NCBI RefSeq assembly: GCF_002250835.2
Contig: NZ_NOJY02000027.1
Coordinates: 1 to 41,245 of the forward strand
Source: Romboutsia weinsteinii
GTDB taxonomy: Bacteria > Bacillota > Clostridia > Peptostreptococcales > Peptostreptococcaceae
DNA length: 41,245 bases
Direction of reading: 5' to 3'
Part shown: in pieces, positions 34,801 through 41,245 of the stretch
Numbering within the stretch: the first letter of the stretch is position 1
Layout of the letters: every line of letters starts with the position of its first letter
The notes under the pieces: generated by a model
Databases searched by the model: none
Seen by the model: the letters and a program-made list of their open reading frames with translations, nothing else
What the model was told of the DNA's origin: nothing
Position numbers and translations under genes: made by a program

Positions 34801-34938
34801 TCATTCCCTAGTCTTTTTTAGTGTTATTATATCTTTTAATTCTTTTAAGATTACATAAATCTTATTTAGCGTAAATTGAATAGACATAAGTATTATAAAT
34901 AGCATTACCACAATAATTAAATTATAATCTATATTCAT
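34801..34938 (-). CDS. Small single-span membrane protein upstream of cdsR
   Basis: 45-residue reading frame starting [13 protein letters not shown], with ATAGGAGTG seven bases before the ATG. Residues 6-20 or so are strongly hydrophobic ([12 protein letters not shown]), giving one membrane span. A Lys-rich amphipathic tail follows ([20 protein letters not shown]). Its stop overlaps the first ATG of cdsR as ATGA, and a terminator of the gene ahead lies just upstream, so it is the first gene of the cdsR transcript. I do not recognise a family. A sensor partner or inhibitor of CdsR at the membrane, or a leader that couples cdsR translation, are both possible. Confidence 0.65.
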   Translation of the reverse strand: MNIDYNLIIVVMLFIILMSIQFTLNKIYVILKELKDIITLKKTRE

Positions 34939-34967
34939 ATCTTTCACTCCTATAATGTAATAAAAGA

Positions 34968-34992
34968 CTAGGATTAACCTAGTCTTTAAAAT
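34968..34992 (-). terminator. Terminator after the methyltransferase gene
   Basis: AAAGACTAGG and CCTAGTCTTT (within 34972-34989) form a stem with a short loop, followed by a U-rich stretch on the minus strand. It lies 30 bases after the methyltransferase stop. Confidence 0.75.
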
Positions 34993-35020
34993 TTACTATC
35001 TTATTTATATTTTAACTTAT

Positions 35021-35590
35021 TTATTTTCTTATTCCTATATAAATATATCTTTCATTTTGAAGTTCTTTTAGAGCACCTTCAAATTCTAATTCTGAAAAGG
35101 TATTGAAAACCTCTTGTGGATATTTATAAGTAACATTTTCTCCGCAAAGTTTATTTTTAAGATATCTTAACTTTACCTTTAGGTTTTTTAGGTTTAAATC
35201 TTCTACTACAAGTTCTCCTTGTTTTTTTAATACTCTATTAATTTCGCTAGATGCTTTTTCAAAACTATTCATATGGTTAACGTGATCAAGTATTATTACT
35301 TTATCAAAGTATCCATCTTCAAATGGTAAAAGTTCTAGTGATCCTTTTACAACGTTGCAATTTTCATTGTGTATAAGAGAATAGCATATATCTTGATAAC
35401 AGCTATTTTCTAATATAGTCACATAAACGCCAAGCATTCTTAATCTTTTTCCTAGGTTACCAATTTCTCCAACAAGTAGTATTTTATTTCCTATATTATA
35501 CCTAATAGAATCTAAAAAACATGTTACATCATCAGAAGTATCCGTCAAGTCTGCGTTAGGTTCATAGTCATGATATAATACGCTTTTCAC
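35021..35590 (-). CDS. Class I SAM-dependent methyltransferase
   Basis: 189 residues from a GTG start (MKSVLYHDYEPNADLTDTSDD), chosen because GAGGGGG lies seven bases ahead; the longer frame has no ribosome site. ILLVGEIGNLGKRL near residue 37 takes the place of the SAM-binding glycine motif in an unusual form (GEIGNLG). The post-motif LLPFEDGYFDKVIILDHVNHM near 90 is the normal methyltransferase pattern, followed by NRVLKKQGELVVED. The substrate is unknown. It is followed by its own terminator. Confidence 0.8.
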   Translation of the reverse strand: MKSVLYHDYEPNADLTDTSDDVTCFLDSIRYNIGNKILLVGEIGNLGKRLRMLGVYVTILENSCYQDICYSLIHNENCNVVKGSLELLPFEDGYFDKVIILDHVNHMNSFEKASSEINRVLKKQGELVVEDLNLKNLKVKLRYLKNKLCGENVTYKYPQEVFNTFSELEFEGALKELQNERYIYIGIRK

Positions 35591-35707
35591 AGTGCTCCCC
35601 CTCTTTATTATTACATTATAAATTTCATCATAGAATAGATTATAATAAATAGAGAGCAACTATTCAATAGCTAATTTTAAGTATTTTTTTATTTATTTAT
35701 TTATTAC

Positions 35708-36343
35708 CTATTCGTTGTTATTTTCTAATAATTTTTTAATTTTAGATATAGATACTTCATATGCAACTTTTTTAAGTACGTCACCGTTTTCCAGCTTTTT
35801 CTCATACTCTCTACTTTGTACTCTCCCCCACATTTGTATCCTATCTCCTATTTTTAATCCTTTTGCAAATTTAGCATTTCTTCCCCATACTATAGATGGA
35901 ATATAGTCTGATTTATTATATGGTCTATTTATAGCTACTAATAAATCTGTTATTTCTCTTCCTAGAGGTGTCTTCCTATAAATAGGATCCTTACATATGT
36001 ATCCATCTAAGAAAATGCTGTTGGGATCTTTATTGTCATCTTCTAAGGGTTTTACTTCTCTAGCAAAGATAGTTAAAACTAGTCTATTCTTATTATTTAT
36101 ATTTTTATTATACGATCTTAGTTGACCAATCACACTTACCATCTTATTATTCTTATAATCTACTTCTTGAAGTAATCTTTCTGATATAGTCATTGGTAAG
36201 GTGTCGTATGAGTCACTAAGTCTATTTATTTTTATCTTTGCATTATAAAACTTTTCACCAAAAATTTCATGACTAAACTCCAATTCTTCGTCTAACTCGC
36301 CTCTTAAGTTTACTACATTAGTATCATCCTTAACAGTTAACAT
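35708..36343 (-). CDS. Single-stranded DNA-binding protein-like (OB-fold)
   Basis: 211 residues from the ATG giving MLTVKDDTNVV, which has GGGGGG ahead. Two OB-like parts are visible. The first is about residues 8-105 (VVNLRGELDEELEFSHEIFGEKFYNA). The second is about 115-205 (IFLDGYICKDPIYRKTPLGREITDLLVAINRPY, then IVWGRNAKFAKGLKIGDRIQMWGRVQSREYEKK). The second matches the SSB core well. It lacks the acidic DDIPF-like tail of housekeeping SSB, so it is an accessory relative rather than the essential protein. The partner or role is not known. Confidence 0.8.
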   Translation of the reverse strand: MLTVKDDTNVVNLRGELDEELEFSHEIFGEKFYNAKIKINRLSDSYDTLPMTISERLLQEVDYKNNKMVSVIGQLRSYNKNINNKNRLVLTIFAREVKPLEDDNKDPNSIFLDGYICKDPIYRKTPLGREITDLLVAINRPYNKSDYIPSIVWGRNAKFAKGLKIGDRIQMWGRVQSREYEKKLENGDVLKKVAYEVSISKIKKLLENNNE

Positions 36344-36459
36344 ATTATTTTTCCCCCCACAATTGTTAATTATCATGCTTTCATCTTTTCTATATAATAA
36401 ATATATTTAATTAAGGTGATATTTATTACAATTTATTATATAAGTTGGACTAGCAGTAA

Positions 36460-36499
36460 ATTAAAATATACTATATCAAGCGATATAGTATATTTTAAT
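36460..36499. terminator. Terminator after the second TSUP permease
   Basis: ATTAAAATATACTATATC (36460-36477) and GATATAGTATATTTTAAT (36482-36499) are an 18-bp perfect stem with a 4-base loop, about 30 bases after the permease stop. The U-tract lies within the A-T end of the stem. Confidence 0.75.
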
Positions 36500-36530
36500 T
36501 TATTATTAGATTTTAATATTTATTACTAAT

Positions 36531-37412
36531 TTATTCGTCAACTCTAGGTTTTCTAGATGATTTTAATAATGTGAAAGAAGTATAGGCTATAACAATTATT
36601 ACTAGTGCTTTTAATAAATCCATAGGTAGACTCTTAACTATAAATGCTGCTATAAGAACACCAATTACACCAAATAAAGCAATTGATAAACTTGCTTTTT
36701 TACAATATGCTTGTTCCTTTATAAACTTAGCACTTGCAACTGGCATTAACATTGCACAAGATCCCATCATTATTGGGAACGCAACAGCTGGAGACATTCC
36801 TAAGAAGTAAACCATTGCCATACATGGAGCGTATAAGCCTATACCAGCTGTCATTAATGCACCTAGTATAAAGTTACCTACTACACCTAATACCAATGCT
36901 ATTCCTGTTAATCCAGTAGCTTCTCCACCACCTGGCATTAAGTTGATTGCTGGATGAGCTAAGAACATTAATATTGCTGTTATAGCTAGTGCTAGACCCA
37001 TAATAAATTGGATTTTTCTTTCATCCATTTTTGATATAATTCCAGCTCCAATATATGAACCTACAACTGATGCTGCTATCAGTGCTGTTAAAGTTAGCGG
37101 ATCTACTTCTATTACTGTAGTAAATATAATTGCTTCTACAACAACTGGTAAAGTACAAGATACATTTAGTGTTCCAGGCATTATTCTGTCTGGTATGTTT
37201 AATTTAAGCGCTTTAGACATGGCTACTATTGGTGCAAATGAACCTATTCCCAAAGTATCAAAGAAGTTTGCTACAAATCCAACAAAACCTGATTTACCAA
37301 CACTTACATCTTCTAATTTTTCTTCTTTATTTGCTTTGGAATAGTCTTTTCCAAATAGATACCCAAAGGCTGCTAAAAATATTACAAATAGACCTCTTAC
37401 TATATTTACCAT
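36531..37412 (-). CDS. TSUP-family (TauE/SafE-like) permease, copy 2
   Basis: Membrane protein of 293 residues with about eight hydrophobic spans. It has the family layout of two related halves. One has FFDTLGIGSFAPIVAMSKALKLN near residue 50. The other has GALMTAGIGLYAPCMAMVYFLGMSP near 185. Family members move sulfur compounds or carboxylates, but no substrate can be assigned. It is closely related to the permease gene just upstream in transcription order, with long near-identical stretches even in DNA. AAAAAAGGAGGG precedes the ATG. It has its own leader, separated by a terminator from copy 1. Confidence 0.88.
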   Translation of the reverse strand: MVNIVRGLFVIFLAAFGYLFGKDYSKANKEEKLEDVSVGKSGFVGFVANFFDTLGIGSFAPIVAMSKALKLNIPDRIMPGTLNVSCTLPVVVEAIIFTTVIEVDPLTLTALIAASVVGSYIGAGIISKMDERKIQFIMGLALAITAILMFLAHPAINLMPGGGEATGLTGIALVLGVVGNFILGALMTAGIGLYAPCMAMVYFLGMSPAVAFPIMMGSCAMLMPVASAKFIKEQAYCKKASLSIALFGVIGVLIAAFIVKSLPMDLLKALVIIVIAYTSFTLLKSSRKPRVDE

Positions 37413-37738
37413 AAAATACCCTCCTTTTTTAGTTGCTTACTTATGAATCCATTTTACTAAAATACCCTAGACTATAATTAATAGAAGCAGCCTTAAGAGA
37501 GGCTGTTTCTATTTATATAAAGACATCCCTCCTTTTTGGTTATGGTTTTAATATATATTTTTAGTCATTTGTTAATATCTTTAAAAGTTGTTTATATGAA
37601 ATGTTTATTTTGAATTGCCATGAATATTGATTTGTCTTTTGTCTTTAGTCATATATTCTTAAAAATTTCTTATCATATATTTATTTATGTTAAAAGTATT
37701 TTATATATGCTATTTTTTATTCTTTTTATTTCGATAAA
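37413..37738 (-). other. Leader of TSUP copy 2 with hairpin
   Basis: Non-coding gap between the two permeases. On the minus strand, a good ribosome site (AAAAAGGAGGG near 37525) is followed at once by ATG and a five-codon frame. Then comes a 12-bp hairpin with one mismatch (37481-37492 with 37501-37512, loop TTAAGAGA). The rest is AT-rich and no gene is visible. The promoter is not clear. The hairpin has no U-tract, so leader control rather than simple termination is possible. Confidence 0.4.
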
Positions 37739-37773
37739 AAAATATACTACAGCCTAAGATGTAGTATATTTTT
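37738..37773 (-). terminator. Terminator of the prd-TSUP1 transcript
   Basis: AAAATATACTAC (37739-37750) and GTAGTATATTTT (37761-37772) make a 12-bp stem with a 10-base loop, and seven U follow on the minus strand. It lies 33 bases after the copy 1 stop and separates the two permease genes. Confidence 0.85.
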
Positions 37774-37805
37774 CATATGTTATAAGTTTATTTACTTTTT
37801 ATTAT

Positions 37806-38702
37806 TTAAGCTCTTTCTAGTTCTACACTATCTTTTTTTTTAGAAGCAGCCTTTAGCATTGTAAATGAAGTATATGCTATTACTACAACTACTACAGCTT
37901 TTAATAAATCCATAGGCATATTATTTACAAAGAATGCTGCTGCAAATACACCTAATACACCAAATATAGAGATTGCTAAAGAAGCTTTTCTAGAATAAGC
38001 GCCTTCTTTTACAAATTTCATACTTGCAACTGGCATTAACATTGCACAAGATCCCATCATTATTGGGAATGCAACATCCGGTGACATACCTAGGAAGTAA
38101 ACCATTGCCATACATGGAGAATATAATCCTATACCAGCTGTCATTAATGCACCTAGTATAAAGTTACCTATTATACCTAATATAAGGTTAATTCCAGATA
38201 AACCTATAGCGTCTCCACCACCTGGCATTAAATTTACTCTTGGGTGAGCTAAGAACATCAATACTGCTGTAACAGCTAATGCTAGACCCATTATTAATTG
38301 TAGTACTCTTTCATCCATTTTAGATATTATTCCAGCTCCTATATATGAACCTAAAACTGCTGCTCCTATAAGAGATATTAACGTTAAAGATTCAACTTCT
38401 ATAACAGTTGTAAATATTAATGCTTCTACTACAACTGGTATAGTATGAGCTACGTTTAATGTCCCAGGCATTATTTTATCTGGTATATTTATCTTTAAAG
38501 CCTTTGACATTGCTATTGTAGGTGCAAATGAACCTATTCCTAATGTATCAAAGAAGTCTGTTACAAAACCTGTAATTCCTGATTTTGCAAAGCTTGCATC
38601 ATCCAATTTCCCTTCTTTATTAGCCTTTGCGTAGTCTTTTCCAAATACCACTCCAAACGCTGCTAAAAGTACTACAAATAGTCCTCTTACTATGTTTACC
38701 AT
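37806..38702 (-). CDS. TSUP-family (TauE/SafE-like) permease, copy 1
   Basis: Membrane protein of 298 residues with about eight spans and the two-halved layout (DFFDTLGIGSFAPTIAMSKALKIN near residue 50, GALMTAGIGLYSPCMAMVYFLGMSP near 185). It begins about 45 bases after the proline racemase stop with GGGGG ahead of the ATG, so it belongs to the proline-reductase transcript. A role in bringing in proline or exporting 5-aminovalerate can be suggested from position only. Other TSUP members move sulfite, taurine-derived acids or sulfoacetate. Confidence 0.88.
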   Translation of the reverse strand: MVNIVRGLFVVLLAAFGVVFGKDYAKANKEGKLDDASFAKSGITGFVTDFFDTLGIGSFAPTIAMSKALKINIPDKIMPGTLNVAHTIPVVVEALIFTTVIEVESLTLISLIGAAVLGSYIGAGIISKMDERVLQLIMGLALAVTAVLMFLAHPRVNLMPGGGDAIGLSGINLILGIIGNFILGALMTAGIGLYSPCMAMVYFLGMSPDVAFPIMMGSCAMLMPVASMKFVKEGAYSRKASLAISIFGVLGVFAAAFFVNNMPMDLLKAVVVVVIAYTSFTMLKAASKKKDSVELERA

Positions 38703-38747
38703 GAGGTACCCCCTATAAAATGATTTTTCTTTTGTAATGTCTAATTA

Positions 38748-39755
38748 TTATTTAAGTATAAATCCGTATTTTACTGGATCTTCTGGATCTATAACAAAAT
38801 GGTTAAATCCAGTTATATATGCAGCTCCTGATATCTTTGGTATTATTGCATCGTACTCTCCAACCTTATCAGTTCCTACTATTTCACCTTTAAATAAAGT
38901 TCCTAATATACTTTCGTATACAAACTTTTCACCTTGCTTTAACTGTCCTTTAGCATGTAAAGTTGCAAGTTTTGCACTTGTTCCTGTTCCGCATGGAGAT
39001 CTATCTACTTGACCTTGACCAAATATAACTACATTTTTGTAAGTAGCTTCTGGATGAGTAGGTTCATCGTATATTTCTACTAAATCTACAGTTTTTATAT
39101 GATCTAAAGTAGGATGTTGTATTTCTATATTTTCATTTATTATATCTCTAAGCTTTAATGCTACTTCTGTTAATTTAGATGTATTTTTAGGCTCTATTGT
39201 TAATCCTAATTGGCTAGCATGAACTATAGCAAAGAAACTTCCTCCAAATGATATATCAAATTTAACTGTACCTACTCCTGGTAATTCAACTTCAACATCT
39301 TTTTTGTATAAAAATGCTGGTACGTTTACGAAAGATACTTCTTTAACCTTACCATCTTCAACTAAAGCTTCTGCCTTAACTATTCCTGCTGGTGCCTCCA
39401 TAACAACGTTAGTTACTGGCTCTACAGCATCTACCATACCTGTTTCTATAGCTGCTGTTACAGCTCCTATAGTTCCATGTCCACACATGTTAAGGTATCC
39501 ACCACCATCCATGAATATGATTCCAAAATCTGAATCTTCATTACAAGGTTGAGTTATTATTGAACCAAACATATCATTATGACCTCTTGGCTCTAACATT
39601 ATAGCAGTTCTTAAATGGTCTAAATTTTCCTCTAAGTAAGCTTTCTTTTCTGCCATTGTATTACCTTTTATATTTGGTATTCCACCTGTTACAATTCTTG
39701 TAGGTTCTCCCATAGTATGAGAATCTATTGCTTGAATCCCTCTATTAAATTTCAT
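38748..39755 (-). CDS. prdF: Proline racemase
   Basis: Interconverts L- and D-proline to feed D-proline reductase; cofactor-independent, two-cysteine mechanism. Length of 335 is normal. Cys91 in GGGYLNMCGHGTIG and a second Cys near residue 255 in DRSPCGTGTSAKLA are the two catalytic bases, both in their full motifs. The N terminus has IDSHTMGEPTRIV, as in the family. GGGGGATG lies before the ATG. Keeping Cys at both sites argues for a true racemase rather than hydroxyproline dehydratase (Thr at the second site). Confidence 0.95.
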   Translation of the reverse strand: MKFNRGIQAIDSHTMGEPTRIVTGGIPNIKGNTMAEKKAYLEENLDHLRTAIMLEPRGHNDMFGSIITQPCNEDSDFGIIFMDGGGYLNMCGHGTIGAVTAAIETGMVDAVEPVTNVVMEAPAGIVKAEALVEDGKVKEVSFVNVPAFLYKKDVEVELPGVGTVKFDISFGGSFFAIVHASQLGLTIEPKNTSKLTEVALKLRDIINENIEIQHPTLDHIKTVDLVEIYDEPTHPEATYKNVVIFGQGQVDRSPCGTGTSAKLATLHAKGQLKQGEKFVYESILGTLFKGEIVGTDKVGEYDAIIPKISGAAYITGFNHFVIDPEDPVKYGFILK

Positions 39756-39775
39756 AACAACATCCCCCTAGATTA

Positions 39776-40246
39776 TTATTTTTCATTCTTACGCATTTTT
39801 AGCTTTAAGAATGCTAGTGCTTTTTTTGCATCAATTTCATTAGCGTTATTTTCACCGACTACTTCTGTTTCAATACCTTGCTTAGATTTATTTATATCAA
39901 CTATGGTATCCATATACTTGTTACTTACTACAAACTTAGCTTGAGTCCCATTAAAAGTTACTCCTACTGCTGGTATATTTCTTTTTCCTATTTCCTCCAT
40001 AGTATTAGCATAATCTACATGTGAGTTTCCCCATCCGTCACAAGATACTATTACTCCGTCTGCTCTCATGGCTTCTAACCATGCTGCTGTTCTTTTTCCT
40101 ACAAAATACTTTTCTTCATTTCCTTGCGGTGTTCCAACTACTACTATTCCTAAAAGATCAACATCTGTATCATTTCCTACTATGTCTAAAAGAGGATCTC
40201 TAAAATGATGCAAAGATGTCTCTTTTGTCGAAGGACCTATTCCCAT
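39776..40246 (-). CDS. prdE: Proline reductase-associated protein PrdE
   Basis: 156-residue protein beginning MGIGPSTKETSLHHFRDPL, with middle motifs GIVVVGTPQGNEEKYFVGKR and VSCDGWGNSHVDYANTMEEIGKRN. It resembles the GrdB/PrdB-type reductase component B fold. It is the known companion of the prd operon. It starts 12 bases after prdD. Its role is not settled in the literature that I know; it may be an assembly or accessory subunit. GAGAGGTG precedes the ATG. Confidence 0.88.
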   Translation of the reverse strand: MGIGPSTKETSLHHFRDPLLDIVGNDTDVDLLGIVVVGTPQGNEEKYFVGKRTAAWLEAMRADGVIVSCDGWGNSHVDYANTMEEIGKRNIPAVGVTFNGTQAKFVVSNKYMDTIVDINKSKQGIETEVVGENNANEIDAKKALAFLKLKMRKNEK

Positions 40247-40258
40247 AATTTCACCTCT

Positions 40259-41017
40259 CTAAGTCATCGCTCTAAGGGCACCATCTCTGTACTCATTAGG
40301 AGATATAATCATAGGTACATTTCCAATATCAATAATTGATGTACCTCCGTCTATACCACTTGGTTCATTCGGAAATAATTGATTGTCATACATCGCCCCT
40401 TGGCCTGCTATTTGTTTTACTATTACAACTTTCTTTGCATTAGGTCTAACTTTGTCAAAATATTCACGAATTTCATCAGCATTTCGACCATCTTCTTCTT
40501 TTAATACGTCTCTAATAATTTGTATAAAATCATCACATGCCTTAAATGATGTCATTGGAAGATTTCTTTCATAAGGTAATCCGCCATTTACAGTTACATC
40601 TATATGAATAATATAATCATTTTCTGAAGGAGTTCCAAGTCTTCCAAATATCATCTGATCTCTAAGAGTTCCTTCTGATGATCCAAATTCATGCATCTGC
40701 CTTCCATCTTCGTCATGTCCAGTCAGCATTATATAAACACCTGTCAATGTATGTGTTATACCTTCACCTATACATCCTAAAACCTTTGTAGATATAGGTA
40801 TTATATCCATAATAGTATTTATTTCTCTGTCGTAGTCTCCAGGCTTTATTATGTCTAGTTTTATGTCTGATATTAAGTCGTATTGTTCTTTTATTGATTT
40901 TATGTTTGACATATTTATAGAAAGTGTACCTTTATTTATAGACGTCTTAGAATCAAATTTTACTTCGTGTATGTGAAATGGTTTTATAACAAGTCTTCTT
41001 AATATCTTCTCTTCCAT
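40259..41017 (-). CDS. prdD: Proline reductase-associated protein PrdD (PrdA-like)
   Basis: 252 residues from the ATG giving MEEKILRRLVIKPFHIHEV, which has AAAGGTGGG ahead; the longer reading starts at a GTG inside that site. It resembles part of PrdA/GrdE proproteins (GCIGEGITHTLTGVYIMLTGHDEDGRQMHEFGSSEGTL, and near the end PNEPSGIDGGTSIIDIGNVPMII). It lies between prdB and prdE, separated from prdB by a hairpin. It may help processing or assembly of the reductase; no function is proven to my knowledge. Confidence 0.88.
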   Translation of the reverse strand: MEEKILRRLVIKPFHIHEVKFDSKTSINKGTLSINMSNIKSIKEQYDLISDIKLDIIKPGDYDREINTIMDIIPISTKVLGCIGEGITHTLTGVYIMLTGHDEDGRQMHEFGSSEGTLRDQMIFGRLGTPSENDYIIHIDVTVNGGLPYERNLPMTSFKACDDFIQIIRDVLKEEDGRNADEIREYFDKVRPNAKKVVIVKQIAGQGAMYDNQLFPNEPSGIDGGTSIIDIGNVPMIISPNEYRDGALRAMT

Positions 41018-41035
41018 AATTCCCACCTTTTTGTA

Positions 41036-41067
41036 AACCCTTCTCCTTTTTACAAAAGAGAAGGGTT
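41036..41067 (-). other. Hairpin between prdB and prdD
   Basis: AACCCTTCTC (41036-41045) and GAGAAGGGTT (41058-41067) are exact complements around a 12-base loop. No U-tract follows on the minus strand, and the prdD ribosome site comes about 15 bases later. It sits 23 bases after the prdB stop. It may mark a processed 3' end for the abundant prdAB message. Confidence 0.65.
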
Positions 41068-41089
41068 CATTTATTTATTAAAATAACTC

Positions 41090-41245
41090 CTAAACGTGAG
41101 CTTTATATTCATATGGTAGTGGAACTATTTTTCCAGCAGATGGTATTGCTATTAACTGCTTTAATGTATCCTTTAATATATGTGTTTGCATATCTATATT
41201 GTGTGGTTCACCAGCATTAGCTCCCATTGGAACTAATGGAGCAAC
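41090..41245 (-). CDS. prdB: D-proline reductase subunit PrdB, C-terminal part (cut by window edge)
   Basis: The last 51 codons run in from the window edge, reading VAPLVPMGANAGEPHNIDMQ and ending LPYEYKAHV before TAG. The position upstream of prdD-prdE-prdF is that of PrdB, the selenocysteine-carrying 26-kDa subunit that reduces D-proline to 5-aminovalerate. The selenocysteine (in-frame TGA) would lie outside the window, in the missing N-terminal part. The call rests on gene order and a general resemblance to reductase component B C termini. Confidence 0.75.
   Translation of the reverse strand, partial: VAPLVPMGANAGEPHNIDMQTHILKDTLKQLIAIPSAGKIVPLPYEYKAHV

Noticed and set aside
36460..37773. 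Similar ATATACTA stems in both permease terminators as a mobile repeat
   Set aside because: Explained by duplication of the permease gene with its 3' end; no target duplication or further copies seen.
1..41245. CRISPR array, tRNA, rRNA, phage or insertion-sequence genes
   Set aside because: No regularly spaced repeats, cloverleaf sequences, rRNA motifs, transposase or integrase frames were found by reading the window.

Overview
The window is low-GC DNA from a spore-forming, amino-acid-fermenting member of the Firmicutes, most likely the family Peptostreptococcaceae (Clostridioides/Paraclostridium type). The grounds are very AT-rich intergenic DNA, strong AAGGAGG-type ribosome sites, a small acid-soluble spore protein, a D-proline reductase cluster, sigma-54 with enhancer-binding regulators, and a cysteine desulfidase next to such a regulator. 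From memory the gene order resembles that of C. difficile; I could not check this.

Layout, almost all on the minus strand. 1-6271: glycolytic operon cggR-gapA-pgk-tpiA-gpmI, then the first codons of enolase, with a CggR-type operator and promoter in front of cggR. 6305-7654: rpoN (sigma-54). 7872-20095: a nine-gene operon for anaerobic purine/urate-type degradation, in transcription order dpaL, ygeY-like peptidase, D-aminoacylase-like amidohydrolase, ssnA, NCS2 purine permease, preA-like reductase, hydantoinase, FAD-less molybdenum hydroxylase, ridA. It is preceded by a near-perfect sigma-54 promoter, a repeated inverted-repeat motif, and a divergent-type sigma-54 activator (20382-22193). 22337-24239: hslO, a methyltransferase and a spore-protein gene. 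24310-25436: an M20 peptidase, followed by a relic of L-serine dehydratase. 25835-29682, plus strand: lysine riboswitch, asd-dapA-dapB-dapH, terminator. 29690-31411: DUF4397 protein, VOC protein, hpt. 31492-34938: cysteine desulfidase cdsB behind a sigma-54 promoter, its probable activator cdsR, and an unlisted 45-residue membrane protein. 35021-36343: methyltransferase and SSB-like protein. 36531-41245: the 3' part of the D-proline reductase operon (prdB end, prdD, prdE, prdF) and two duplicated TSUP-family permeases.

The common thread is sigma-54-controlled fermentation. rpoN lies directly between the central glycolytic operon and the purine operon. Two activators with the same unusual N-terminal cysteine motif (C-x2-C-x5-C) sit beside two sigma-54 promoters. 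Products of the purine operon (DpaL) and of cysteine desulfidase include 2-aminoacrylate, which RidA removes. The purine cluster has several members of the known anaerobic urate/purine set, but not the carbamoyltransferase (ygeW), ygfK or the FAD subunit of the hydroxylase. It is the part most worth biochemical attention. I found no rRNA, tRNA, CRISPR array, phage or insertion sequence.
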